From Pinus tabuliformis (Eukaryota; Streptophyta; Pinopsida; Pinales; Pinaceae), in NCBI GenBank assembly GCA_031772625.1, contig CM062818.1, forward strand, positions 1,281,776,277 through 1,281,840,276: DNA of 64,000 bases. The letters are read 5' to 3'. Position numbers and translations under genes: made by a program. The notes beneath the pieces are model-generated. The model saw nothing but the letters and a program-made list of their open reading frames with translations, searched no databases and was not told the origin of the DNA. Shown in pieces: positions 1 to 10,900 of this stretch. Each line of letters begins with the position of its first letter. Within the stretch, counting starts at the first letter, position 1.

Positions 1-274
1 TACGAATAAGTGCCCACACTTCTTCATCATTCTTCCATTCCTCCCCTGCTTCGTTTATCCAATCTAGTTGGATAATAGAAATGGCGCACAACAATGCTTC
101 CACATCCTCATCCTTTCTTGAGAGTGCATTTGCCACAACATTTTGCTTCCATTTTTTGTAGATGATTTCAAATTCATAACCCAACATCTTTGTGACCCAT
201 TTTTGTTGTTCTTCAGAGGATAATCTTTGTTCTAAAAAGTATTTAAGGCTATCATGATCCGTTTTTACCTTGAA

Positions 275-757
275 CTATCTTCCCATTAGGTAGGGTCGCC
301 ATTTCTTAAGTGCATGTAGTATTGCCAACATTTCCTTCTCATAAATAGCTTTGTGTAAATACTTTCCGTTGATTGGACAACTTTCGAAAGCAATGGATCT
401 TTCATCTTGCATTAAAATAGCACCAATTCCATTTCTTGAAGCATCACATTCCATAATAAAAGTTTTTGTGAAGTCTATTGTAGCTAAGACCGGTGCTTCG
501 CACATTGTCTCTTTAAGATGTTTGAAGGCCTTTGTTGCTTCTGGAGTCCATAAAAATGCATCTTTCTTAAATAATGTTGTTAGAGGTGCTGCTATTTTCC
601 CATAATTCTTAACAAACTTGCAATAATACCCTGTCAACCCGAGAAATCCTCGCAAATGCTTTATGGATGTGGGGATTTTCCATTCCTTGATGGCTTTAAT
701 TTTCCTAGGGTATACCTTAACTCCTTCATGAGATACAATATGACCCAGATATTCCAC
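275..757 (-). pseudogene. Reverse transcriptase thumb and RNase H remnant of element I
   Basis: The 160-residue reading frame starts with the end of the RT region (EYLGHIVSHEGV, then RGFLGLTGYYCKFVKNYGKI) and passes into the gypsy RNase H domain (FIMECDASRNGIGAILMQ, then YEKEMLAILHALKKWRPYL). These blocks are diagnostic of Ty3/gypsy pol. It would have copied element RNA into DNA and removed the RNA strand inside the particle. It belongs with the RT remnant at 854-1177 on the same strand. Fossil coding sequence, not a host gene. Confidence 0.88.
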
Positions 758-853
758 CTCTTGTACTCCAAAGAAACATTTGGATCTTTTTGAATATAAT
801 TGTTTCTCCTCCTATAGTTGTAGCACCCTGTCAACATGTTCAACATGATCCTT

Positions 854-1177
854 CTAAGACTTGATGTAGATTAGTATATCATCAAAAAATACACACAAAT
901 TTTCTAAGGGTTTGAAAATGGAATTCATCAAACCTTGAAATGTAGAAGGTGCATTGGTAAGACCAAAAGGCATGACCAAAAATTCATAGTGACCCTCATG
1001 AGTTCTAAATGCTATTTTCGGAATGTATTTAGTCTTCATTCTGATTGGATGATATCCTGAACGAAGATCCAACTTGGTGAAGTAAATTGATCCATGCAAT
1101 TCATCCAATAATTTGTCAATGACAAGAATGGGAAACTTATCTTTAATAGTGAGCTTGTTGAGCTCCCTATAATCCAA
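854..1177 (-). pseudogene. Reverse transcriptase palm remnant of element I
   Basis: The 107-residue frame opens with [17 protein letters not shown] and contains [29 protein letters not shown] and [11 protein letters not shown], the palm motifs of a Ty3/gypsy reverse transcriptase with the FFDD catalytic pair. The wording of these blocks is close to plant chromoviruses. It lies between the protease remnant at 1506-2258 and the RNase H remnant at 275-757. Confidence 0.9.
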
Positions 1178-1505
1178 ACATATGCGCCATCATCCATCCT
1201 TCTTGTGCACCAATACTACTAGAGCAGAGAAAGAACTTTGGCTAGGTTGAATTATACCAGCCTCTATCATTTCTGCAACCATACGTTCAATTTCACTCTT
1301 TTGGGAATAGGGATATCTGTACGGTCTGATGTTTGGAGAAACTTCTTGGAATCAAATGAATAGCATGATCATGATCACGAATATGTGGGAGACCTTTTGG
1401 AGTCTCAAATACCTTGGAATGATTGTCCAAGACTTTTTGGAGATATGGAGAAATAGATGATTTTGAAGTGGAAACATCTAGCGAACATAATTGTGCAATT
1501 ACACC

Positions 1506-2258
1506 TCATTGTTCCTTTTTTAGAAGCTTTGTCATACCGTTAGAGCTGATTATCTTTCCTGGTTTCCCTGCAATACCCCTTAATTCAACTTCCTTTCCTC
1601 CTTCATAAAGTTTCATGAAAAGTTCTTGAAATTTAAAAGCTATTGTACCCAAGGATTGTAGCCATTGAACCCCTAGTACAACATCAACACCTCCCATTGG
1701 AATGGAAAGCATTGGGCTATTCAATACATATTCTCCCATGGATAGCTTGATATTATGGCACTTTCCAGAGAAATTTATCGTTCCTCCCCTTGTAACCATC
1801 ACATGACACTCTGTTGCTGGATATAGGAAGAAATTCAATTCTTTTGCTATCTTACAATGAATAAAATTGTGGGTACTTGCTGAATCAATCAACACTATTA
1901 TCTTTTTCTTCTTGGTATGTCCTTCTATCATGATGGTTTGAGGAGTGGTAATTCTAGCCAATGCATTACAAGATATGGTCGGATTCATTTCTTCTTTATC
2001 TAGGCTTTGTTCCTTGAGTATATCCTCTTCTTTTGGCCTTTCTTGTTCCTTTTCTTCTTCCTCTTCACAATCTATGTAGAATAATTTCTTCTCAGCACAC
2101 TTATGATCTTTAGTGTATTTTCCATCACAACTGTAACAAAGCCCTTTTGCTTTTTGTTCTTCCAATTGTTGCCGTGTCAACCTTATAGGTTGTGGAAGGC
2201 TAGGGGAAAAAACACTTCGATCTTTATAGTTATGAGTGGTAGGCTTCCTAGTTCCCAT
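1506..2258 (-). pseudogene. Gag zinc knuckle and aspartic protease remnant of element I
   Basis: This 250-residue frame begins with a zinc knuckle (GLCYSCDGKYTKDHKC, about residues 39-54) of the form seen in chromoviral Gag, followed by a Glu-rich linker, then a retropepsin-like domain with VLIDSASTHNFIH near residues 122-134 and LGVQWLQSLG near residue 196. The protease would cut the Gag-Pol precursor. The first catalytic block is recognisable though not standard. Confidence 0.85.
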
Positions 2259-2450
2259 AATTTTGCTTTACATTTTTCTTGCTAACTTGAATGCCTTCTC
2301 CAAGGAATCAAGTTCCCAAAGGTGAACATCATGTTGGATATTCTCCTTTAAAGTCCCTATGAACACATCAATCCTATGCTCCTCTGGAATATTTGTTACC
2401 CTTATGTTCAATTTTTGGAACTCCTCAATGTGATCCATCATTGAACCCTT

Positions 2451-2756
2451 TTATTTGAGACTTATCAATTGGCTAAAAAAAGTGTTGCTTTTTGTATCCT
2501 CATAATGTGCTGTCATTTCTTCCGTAAAAATTGTCGAAGTGATAATTTGTTTACGAGAGCAAAGCCATTGATACCATACAAACTGATTTGGTTCCAAATA
2601 TAAAGTTGCAATATGTACCTTTTGTGTGTTTTGCACATTATTGAGATCATGATTACCATTTATTTTGTTCTCATCATGAGTTTCCTTTACTACCCTTTCA
2701 CCATTAGTGAAGATTTCTTGTAGCAACTTATTCAAATTTATCTTCAATTCTTCCAT
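2451..2756 (-). pseudogene. Gag N-terminal remnant of element I
   Basis: This 101-residue minus-strand frame lies between the zinc-knuckle region and the element leader. It contains the Gag-type tryptophan block FVWYQWLCSRKQ and a Lys/Glu/Asn-rich N terminus. The assignment rests mainly on position and on the tryptophan-rich block; similarity to capsid domains is weak by eye. Confidence 0.6.
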
Positions 2757-2763
2757 CTTATCA

Positions 2764-2900
2764 TCTAGCCATCTATCTTAGCATCCATGCCATTCATCTT
2801 ATTTTCCATGCCATTCTTTAAACCATCCATCTTATCTTCCATGCCATACATCTTAGCTTCTACATCTTTCTTTAAACCATCCATCTTAGATTCTGTTACT
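2764..2900 (-). repeat. 21-bp tandem repeat coding a coiled-coil segment in Gag of element I
   Basis: The plus strand repeats variants of CCATCTTATCTTCCATGCC every 21 bases. On the minus strand this reads as 7-residue repeats (KMDGMEN, KMYGMED, KMDGLKN). Seven-residue spacing with Met/Leu at fixed positions suggests a short coiled coil at the start of Gag. Confidence 0.7.
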
Positions 2901-3699
2901 TTTTATGCGAGTGACATTTGTTGCACCTGGTCTCATAATTTTGATATATCATGTTGCATTTCTTCCTCTTCTTCATGAGTCATGCTAGAGCTTTCAGGTT
3001 GCTTACTAGGTGTTTGCATTTTCTTTCCTTGGGGCATTAATTACCGATAATAATGCTTTACTATGCCCTTTGAATTTCTTCAAACTAATTTTTCAAACCA
3101 AGCTTATGCAAAATTAAAAAAAACTACACACCTTTTTTCACTTTGTAGGAGCTCAATATTGAATATGATGTATCTTTGTAATTGCAGATCATCCAATTAT
3201 GAAATTACGACCTGCAGTAGCCTTCTGTGTCCTCTTTCTAACGCCACTAGTCTGATCAAATTTAGATTCTTCAAGGAGGAGTTATGCACAATCTCCAAAT
3301 ATGACCTGATTATAAACCTTTCCAAAAGAGCGAACTTGTAAGAAGTGCCATGTGTCACTGTTTTGACCTTAGTATCTGAAAAACATACATAGGAAACTAT
3401 AGTCCATCCTCTTTCTGTAACTTCTTACAAAATTTCAATCTGATGCTCAAAAAATAATTTATGATGATTTTCCCCAGGTCACCTATTTGGAATGAAATTC
3501 GGGAGTCTGCAAAAAGGCCAACTTCCTCAGATCATATCTCCGCAAATATAATGCAAAATGCTCTGAAATTCAAACCCGAGGTTCTTAATGATTGCATCCG
3601 AAATTGTTTTTTTTTTAGCATCTAAAACGGCGCAGAAAAAAATTTATAATGCAAATGCCACGATAACCTATTTGGAGCAGCAAAACCCTAGAATTCAAA
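2901..3699 (-). other. Leader and Gag start of element I, nothing else recognised
   Basis: This stretch joins the Gag repeats to the primer site. It is AT-rich with no recognisable protein beyond the first Gag codons near 3040 on the minus strand. I see no structured repeat in it. Confidence 0.5.
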
Positions 3700-3711
3700 G
3701 CTCTGATACCA
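3700..3711 (-). promoter_or_regulatory. Primer binding site, initiator-Met tRNA, element I
   Basis: The minus strand reads TGGTATCAGAGC, the complement of the 3' end of plant initiator-Met tRNA, two bases inside the LTR boundary. It fixes the orientation and the inner edge of the LTR. Confidence 0.93.
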
Positions 3712-3713
3712 AA

Positions 3714-4071
3714 TGTTATGAAACCAACTCACAAAAATATAGAAAAGATAGTTGAACACCTTAGAATTCAACCTCTTCGATGGGGCAACCTCCTTTACAT
3801 TACACAAATGAACAATTCTTGGATGATTCAAATGACAAAACCTCCTTTCTATATATAGGAGTCTAAGGGGTCATAATATAACCAAGCTCACCTAACAATA
3901 ATAATATAAAGGCACAATAATAACAATAGAGGGATTCTACAGGGCACAGTAATGACAATATGGGGACAATAGGGGTAGAACAATATTAATAAGGGATACA
4001 ACTACAATAGTAATGGGGGCATCACTAGTATTATAGGGACCTAACACTAGCCCCAATAGTGGAACATTACA
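3714..4071 (-). repeat. 5' LTR of element I (358 bp)
   Basis: The plus strand runs from TGTTATGAAACC to GGAACATTACA, so both ends carry the TGT/ACA termini of an LTR, and the primer site lies just inside. A TATA-like run (TCTATATATAGG, near 3850) stands where the promoter of the minus-strand element would be. The partner LTR is not in the window, so divergence cannot be measured. Confidence 0.85.
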
Positions 4072-4577
4072 ACCAACACTGCCTACTCCTCCAAAGAGAT
4101 GTACTCGCTCTACGTTGTGGAGAAGCCAAGGCTCATCACAATACTCTTCAAGCCTTCTATAAGCAACTCCTAGCCAAAAGATTGGCTCCCAAAAGCCTGT
4201 ACCATGAGTTATGAGGATCTATATATAGAAAAGGGTGGGGTGACCCTTGAAATTCCCCTTTGACTCTTAGACTACCCTCATGACTCTTCACATTACATAG
4301 TGACTGTTCACATGCCACTAATGACACTTGGAATTTCACTTACAAGATGTTCACAATAATAAAATTTTCCACATGTATGCATGTGAGACAAAATAGGCTA
4401 GAGACAACCTAACAACACAAAACACTATGAATCCGAGGTTTGGGGAAAGACCAACTTGACAACATCCACATGATTCTTCTTGGTCATGTACTAATGCCAA
4501 GCTTGGTACTATGTTGTGATGTCCCCAAACTGCTTGATGTTGTCTTGCTTAAAGTGGACTCTTGCCTCCATGGCATC
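4072..4577. other. Unidentified DNA left of element A
   Basis: No gene starts here. A TATA-like run (CTATATATAG) lies near 4221. From about 4440 to 4577 the minus strand reads like coding sequence, and the same style of sequence continues at 18132 on the far side of element A, so A split an older coding-like sequence. I do not recognise the protein. Confidence 0.5.
4573..4577. repeat. Target site duplication of element A, left copy (GCATC)
   Basis: GCATC stands directly before the 5' LTR and again at 18127-18131 directly after the 3' LTR. A perfect 5-bp duplication is the expected mark of LTR retrotransposon integration and shows that both outer ends of A are original. Confidence 0.93.
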
Positions 4578-4997
4578 TGATGAGCCCCAATTTTTGGTAA
4601 CAATTTGGGCTCATTTGGCCTACTTACCTTGCTCAACCCTTCATCTTTTATCACTTATGCATCTTTTCTTAGTATATTCGTGTTATTTGTAGGAAGAAGG
4701 GCAGGCATTATTCCTATGTGACTAATACATGATGATTTCAGGTTTTTTGACATTAAATGGAGCAAAGACCACGCAAATGGAGACAAGGAGATAGCAAAGG
4801 TGGCATTGCAAGTTTATAGGGAGGTTGTCTACAGCCTTGAATGACCTCCCTCGTGATCTCCACCCTAACTCCGAGCTCCAACAGCTATCCCCACCGAGCT
4901 TAAAGGCAGCCAACGGATTCTACAGGAACAGCAGTTTAACTTTTAGTTGGACAGCCAAGCTCCACTAATTGAGGAAGCCAGCGTGGTCCTCATCATG

Positions 4998-5005
4998 TAT
5001 AAATA
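4998..5005 (+). promoter_or_regulatory. Likely TATA box in the 5' LTR of element A
   Basis: TATAAATA, preceded by CATCATG. The identical sequence occurs at 16446-16453 in the 3' LTR. Its position about 420 bp into the LTR is suitable for the U3 promoter. No start site can be proven from sequence alone. Confidence 0.65.
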
Positions 5006-5990
5006 TTAAGGCCGTAGCCTTTGATAGAAGCTTTTTGAACCTTTGACTACTGTTGCAATTTCTGAGTACGAGCTACAGCTCGATGTTTTTGCTTTTTGTA
5101 AGCCAGTTTTGGCATGTTGTTAGACTCATGATTATTTAATAAAGGCAGGCAAATTTGGATCTAATCCTGAGTTCTTAAGAGGAGCTATAGCTCTCAGGTT
5201 AGGGCCCAACCTGAGAGCAATAGACCTCCTTTTCCTTGTATTGTTACTTGTCTTTTTCCTTTCAGCACTTCGTTTCTCTGTTTTGTCATGCATTTGGAAA
5301 ACACAGTCTGCTGATTTAATTTCTTTTATGTGATTGAGTAGGATTAGTTTATGGTTAAAGTTCTTTCAGTTGCTTAGATTAGAGTAGGAGGATTAGTATT
5401 CATTAGAGCTCCAAGAAAAGGTTGACAGTGCACTCACTGCCATCTCTGTTTAGAGATTGGGGGTGTAGACCGTACCAACCACCAAACAAAACGCAGTCTC
5501 ATACGTTCATGCAAGCTGCAACACAATCATTTCAGTCATAGAACCGTCCATGCATTCTGATCTTGAGCAGTACTTCTTCGTCCCAACACCATGCACGATT
5601 TTTCTCTGAAGTTTACATTGTTGTTCGTTGGTTTAATCACACAGTTAGAATAAGTTGATGGAATTCTCGGTTTTGTGCAGGACATAGAGGATTTGTTCCA
5701 TTTACACTGCGCAGCATTGCTCTGTTATCTTCTTCTTCTTCTCAACCTCGCCTAAGCCACCTGCTCAACCTCTGTTCAGCTCGTTTGCCTTCCAACACCT
5801 TTACTGTTCACGTAGCTCCATCTTTTTGACTTTTCATTGCTTCCAACCTTCCATCCACCAACCAACTGCATGCACTCGCTCTCCACCTCATCTCTCTATC
5901 CCTGAACCATCACAAGCTCCCTTTCCATCCTACCTATCCACCCATACAACTCCTCCACTCCTCCATCACCCAAAACTCCAACCGCAGAAC

Positions 5991-6065
5991 ATCCTGTAGA
6001 AGTTAGCAAACTTCCTGTAGAAATCTCGAGCTTCCTGTAGGATCCCCTGCAGACATCCTGTAGAA
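5991..6065 (+). repeat. Cluster of CTTCCTGTAGAA motifs in 5' LTR of element A
   Basis: Four copies or near copies: ATCCTGTAGAA (5991), CTTCCTGTAGAA (6011), CTTCCTGTAGGA (6031) and ATCCTGTAGAA (6055). The spacing is about 20-24 bases. The same cluster is kept in the 3' LTR near 17440-17515. The reverse complement of the motif recurs many times in the accessory-ORF end of A. Confidence 0.9.
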
Positions 6066-6683
6066 ACCTGCAGCCTCGATTGCCAAGCACCTGAATGTTG
6101 TGGACTTCTGTGGAATGATGTTAGGGATCCCCTGGAACCTCTCCTAGCCCTCCTAACCTTTCGCAAGCTTTCTTTCCCTTCGCACTACCCCTGTACAGTC
6201 AAAACCTAATAAGAAACAAAATCATAATAACTCCAACCACTTAAGAAAAAATATAAAAACAATGTTCTTTTCCATGGAAGTAGTTTAAATTCATGCATTT
6301 CATATCACTAGAAGTAATGGCATCATTTTTAGGAGTTGCATTCCCATCGTTGCATTGTAAGGATTAAGCTAGTCAGATTAGGGTTTACTAGGGTTTCCAT
6401 GTTTGGTTGGCTTTCAGTTCATTCTTGCAAAGTAGGTTAATTTCCTTTGAGATAGTCTTCGTTCATCATTTAGAAAGCTTCTTCTGAGAACATATAGAAG
6501 TTGGCTTGAGCCCTAGCGGACTTGTGCCAGCTGACCAAGTGACAGCTGCGACAAGAGCTAGTACTTGTGCATACAACACCGTCGCTCCCAAGTTTGTTAC
6601 GAACTACCGGGTTGATAAAATTAGAGAAGGAAGCTCCAGGAGTTGTAGCATTATTACTACAATACTGGAGCCCACCATCTTTT

Positions 6684-6702
6684 TGGCGCCGTTGCCGGGG
6701 AA
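6684..6702 (+). promoter_or_regulatory. Primer binding site, tRNA-Asp, element A
   Basis: TGGCGCCGTTGCCGGGGAA matches the complement of the 3' end of plant tRNA-Asp (ending CCCCGGCAACGGCGCCA). This primer is known from Athila/Calypso-type and other OTA elements. It lies six bases after the LTR end. Confidence 0.93.
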
Positions 6703-6775
6703 GCGTCAGAGTATTAGTAATTGTTGCTTTTCTTCTACTTTCCTACTCTTGCTTTCTGCTAAGTAGTTTATTTCA

Positions 6776-6960
6776 TTTCCATTCTGCAAAAGTAGCATAG
6801 ACATTTCCTGCTTTCATAGATTAGCCTTTCAATTCCACAATTTCAATTTTGCAAGCGTAGAGTAGTATTTTCAATTCTGCAAGCGTAGACTAGCATTTCC
6901 ATTCCTGCAATTTCATTTGAGCAAAGTAGATTAGTTCTTTCCTGCTTTCAATTCAATTCT
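6776..6960 (+). repeat. Imperfect 27-30-bp tandem repeats in the leader of element A
   Basis: About five degenerate units built on TTTCAATTCTGCAAGCGTAGA followed by TTAG or TAGCA stand between primer site and gag. They hold no open reading frame of note. They are another case of short-period repetition in a non-coding part of A and could have a structural role in the leader RNA, which is inference. Confidence 0.65.
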
Positions 6961-7066
6961 GCATCTTTATTTTAGTAAGATAGTTAGTTGTAGATCAATC
7001 TGTTTCAGTTTTGCAGGTACCAAAAAAAAAAGAACAAAAGCAATCAAAAAAAAGTCTTTCCATTTC

Positions 7067-7945
7067 ATGCCTCTTAGGAATCGAGATAAAACAGGCAAAT
7101 TCTTACCCAACACCCCCACCACATCACTGAGTCACCCTTCTATCTTCTTCAGCGACAGTGATCCAGAAGAACCTATAGGTGAACCTCCTGAGATATACGA
7201 AGATCCTATAGCAGAAGAAGAATTAGAGACCATCCCATCTGAAGCTATGGCTGACAATAGAGGAGAAGATGAGAGAATAGAAGGTGCCTTCCCCATCCGA
7301 GAGACCAATGGAGACATGAAAATGAAAAACATTAGTCCCTCCGCCCTACCTCACTTCCATGGACTGACTACTGAAGATCCTGATACCTTCCTGTTTGAGT
7401 TTGTTGTCCTTTGTAGAACCTATGACTATACTGAAGATGAGCAGAAGCTGAAACTCTTCCCTTCCACTCTTAAGGATGCAGCATTACGCTGGTTCATGGG
7501 CTTACCTGGGAATAGTATCACTACTTGGGCTCAAATGCAGCAAGCTTTCAATACCAAGTACCGGGACTACTGTAAGTCCAAGGAAACCAAGGGAGAGATC
7601 TTTCGGATGACCATGGGAAAAGATGAGTCCTTAGAGGATTATGAGGAGAGGTTCCAACTTAGCTATAAGCGGGCCAGGTGCACACTTGACCCTGAATCCC
7701 TCAAGTTGGTCCTGCTCCGAGGAGTCCCCGAAGACCTCTTAGATACCCTTCACATGTTAGCTGGGGGGGATATTTACCAACTGCCTTATGAGGACATCAA
7801 GACTGTGTTTAGAAACCACTCCAGGGTAGCTCGGAAACGAGGTAGAGGAAACCTCCTCTCAGCTGGTGTCCCTTTCTCCAAACATGAGTTTGCAAATCAA
7901 TTAGAAGATCTTAAGAGTGAGGTGAGACAGACCATTGCCATGTAG
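7067..7945 (+). pseudogene. Gag capsid region of element A
   Basis: The frame starts MPLRNRDKTGKFLPNTP after an A-rich leader (AAAAAAAAAAGAAC), a plausible plant start context. Residues 80-260 carry the retrotransposon Gag domain: HFHGLTTEDPDTFLFEF, LKDAALRWFMGLPGNSI, FNTKYRDYCKSKETKGEIF, SLEDYEERFQ and LKLVLLRGVPEDL. It would form the particle shell. The pol frame with zinc knuckles follows directly. Part of a fossil element. Confidence 0.9.
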
Positions 7946-7993
7946 CTGGACACATTCAGGATCCAGCAGAAGAAGGAAGAAGCTGAGAGATCC

Positions 7994-10900
7994 TTGGCTA
8001 TCTTCTGCCCTAGATGTACAAGGAGACACCCTAAGAACGAATGTCCATTGCATTCGGTTGAAGTGTGTTTCGTTTGTGAGGAGGACCATCCCACAAACCA
8101 ATGTCCAACCTTACCTAGGTTTAAAGCCATGTACCAAGGGACAGAAGCTCCCACTGAACCTCTCTATTTCCTCAACCAAAGAAGGCCACAAGGACCTAGA
8201 CCTTACCAGCAGGGGATTCAAGGGGCACCCCAAGCTTATTACAGCCCCAACCAATCGACTCCTATACCTTCCTGGGGTCCCCCTGCTCATCCTTCTTGGT
8301 CCATGCCTCCTCCATGGTCTTACCCACCTCAGTACCCTACTCAACGCACTACTCATTCATATCACTCACATGCCCAGCCACAGCCTCAGTGGAATGCACC
8401 TCAGTCGGGGTGGAGGCCCCAGTACAACACTCCTCCTGCCATTTTGCCTCCACCACCAGTTCAACCTCAACCATTACCTCCTGCTCCTCCAAGGCAACCT
8501 CAAATACCTGCTCAACCGAACCCAAACCCCAACAATAGACAGGCCCAGCAGGTATACACTGGGGAAACATCATGCCCTACTTATGCTGTGGAGATCCAGG
8601 AGATCAATCTTCAATCTGGAAAGACTCTTCCGGATCGCCAACCTCCTCCCCCAGAGGATGAGGAAGATAAACAGGAAAGTGAACCAAAGGCTATTCCACC
8701 CTTTCCTGAGAGACTAACAGCCACCACACAACCCAACCCAGAGGAGGATGAGCTTCTGGGTGAGCTCAAGAAGTTGTGTGTGAAAATACCACTTCTCCAA
8801 GCCATCAAGGATGTGCCAATATACAACGAACTGGTTAAGGAAAAGTGTTTCAAACACCCAGGCAGGCGAAAGAGAGATGCTTCAACCATCAATGTCTTAG
8901 GACAACTGTCTGACCTTATGTTAGGACAAGTCATCTGCCCAAAGTATCTAGATCCTGGGAGTCCTGTAGTAGATGTCCACATCAATGGCACCATCATACC
9001 TCACACCTTGATTGATTTGGGGGCTGCCATTAATGTGATGACTAGGGATACCATGCTCAAACTCAATCTTCAGGGTTCCTTGAGGAAGACCTCGACAGTT
9101 CTGCAACTTGCAGATCGCTCCACTGTGACTCCCGAAGGGATTGTGGAGGATGTCTTGGTCCCTGTCGACTCTTGGGAATACCCTGCAGATTTCTTGGTTC
9201 TGCAACCCAAGGCAAAGCTTACTAGATATCCTCTTATTTTGGGAAGGCCTTGGTTAGCCACTGCAGATGCTTACATAAGTTGTCGTGCAGGAAACATGAC
9301 CATCAAAAATGGTCCTATGTCCAAGCAGCTAGTCCTATACCCTCCTGCCCAACCTTCCTTAGAGCATGACTTACCACTTTGGTTGGAGGAAGGAGAAGAG
9401 GATGAGGTGTACTCAGCACCTTTGTGCACCCTAGATACCACTAGAAGAGATCCCCCAACCAAGGATGACTTGATTGAGACCTTGATCCAGAATCCACCTT
9501 CCAGTGCACTATCCCTAGAGAAATTGGTGGAGGATGCCCAAGCCAGCACCTTAGTGGATCTTTGTACAGCCAACCCTGTCACTCCCAGAGTCAAAAATGT
9601 GGAGTTCGGCCCTGAGAGAACGTTAAAGATCAGCTCCTCCCTATCTCCTTCCCAGGAAAAGGAGCTGTGTAGCCTGTTGGCCAGCCATCTAGATGCTTTT
9701 GCTTGGAGCTATAAGGAGATGAAAGGAGTCCATCCTTCGGTCTGTACCCATCACATATACATCAAAGAGGATTGTAAACCGGTTAGACAGCCTCAGAGGA
9801 GAATGAATCCAGCCCTTAAGGACATTGTCAAGGAAGAATTGCAAAAACTGTTGGATGCCGGATTCATTTACCCCATCTCAGATAGTGAATGGGTGTCCCC
9901 TCTGGTGCTGGTTCCCAAGAAAAATGGGAAATGGAGAATCTGTGTGGACTACCGAGAACTGAACAAAGCTACCAAGAAAGACCATTTCCCTCTACCTTTC
10001 ATAGATCAAGTGTTGGATGGACTGGCAGGAAAGAAGTTCTTCTCTTTCCTGGATGGGTTTAGCGGGTACAACCATATTCAAATCAGCCCGGAAGACCAAG
10101 ATAAGACCACCTTCACTTGTCCTTGGGGTACCTTTGCCTACCGAGTTCTTCCCTTTGGGCTATGCAATGCTCCTGCTACCTTCCAGAGAGCTGTCTTGAG
10201 CATCTTCTCGGAGCTGGTCCATGATGCAGTGGAAATCTATATGGATGACTTCACTCCTTATGGGGCCAACTTCCAGGAAGCATTGTCCAATCTGGGAAAA
10301 GTCCTAACCAAATGCATTGAGATGAACCTGTCCCTTAGTCCTGAAAAATGTGAATTCCTGATGACTGAAGGGACCGTGCTAGGCCATACCATTTCTTGCC
10401 AAGGATTACAGGTGGATCCTAACAAAATTTCTCTCATCAAGAAGGTTCCACCTCCTCAAAAGGTAAGGGATGTTCGGAGTTTCTTAGGATTAGCAGGGTA
10501 TTACAGGAGATTCATTAAGGACTTCAGCAAGCTAGCCTCGCCATTGTTTGGCCTGTTGGCAAAAGATGTGGAGTTTAAGTGGACTGATGATTGTCAGAGG
10601 GCTTTGAATGAATTGAAGGACAAGTTGGTGTCAGCCCCAATCTTGAGAGGTCCAAACGGGGCCCTACCTTTCCACATCCACACTGATGCCTCGAACAAAG
10701 CCATAGGTGCAGCTTTAGGACAAGTTGAACAAAAACTTCCATATGCCATTTACTTTGTTAGTAAAAACTTGTCCAAAGCTAAACTGAATTACACTGTAAC
10801 CGAGAAAGAGTTTTTGGCTGTGGTCCATGCACTGAACAAGTTCCGACATTATATCACTGGCTATCAAACATTTGTACATACAGACCATGCTGCAATTAGA

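Larger units (their letters stand above)
1..4071 (-). mobile_element. Element I: Ty3/gypsy chromovirus-like retrotransposon, left part outside window
   Basis: Reading the minus strand from 4071 leftwards gives LTR, primer site, leader, gag, zinc knuckle, protease, reverse transcriptase and RNase H in the order usual for Ty3/gypsy elements; the integrase and the other LTR lie beyond the left edge. The short LTR, the initiator-Met primer site and the zinc knuckle of the CYSCDGKYTKDHKC kind fit a chromovirus, most like the Reina group (inference). The coding parts are broken in several places, so this is an old, inactive copy. Positions 1-274 correspond to the spacer between RNase H and integrase. 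Confidence 0.88.
4578..6677 (+). repeat. 5' LTR of element A (2,100 bp)
   Basis: Runs from TGATGAGCCCC to GGAGCCCACCA and is repeated nearly identically at 16023-18126. It is followed six bases later by the primer site. A promoter-like TATA box lies about 420 bases in, so U3 is short and R/U5 long. It holds one copy of the TTCTACAGGAA motif upstream of the TATA box (4918-4928) and four related copies, inverted, at 5991-6065. Confidence 0.95.

Noticed and set aside
5991-6065. Heat-shock elements (TTC...GAA in CTTCCTGTAGAA)
   Set aside because: TTC and GAA are separated by five bases; heat-shock elements need two-base spacing (or a defined gap form), so the match is poor.
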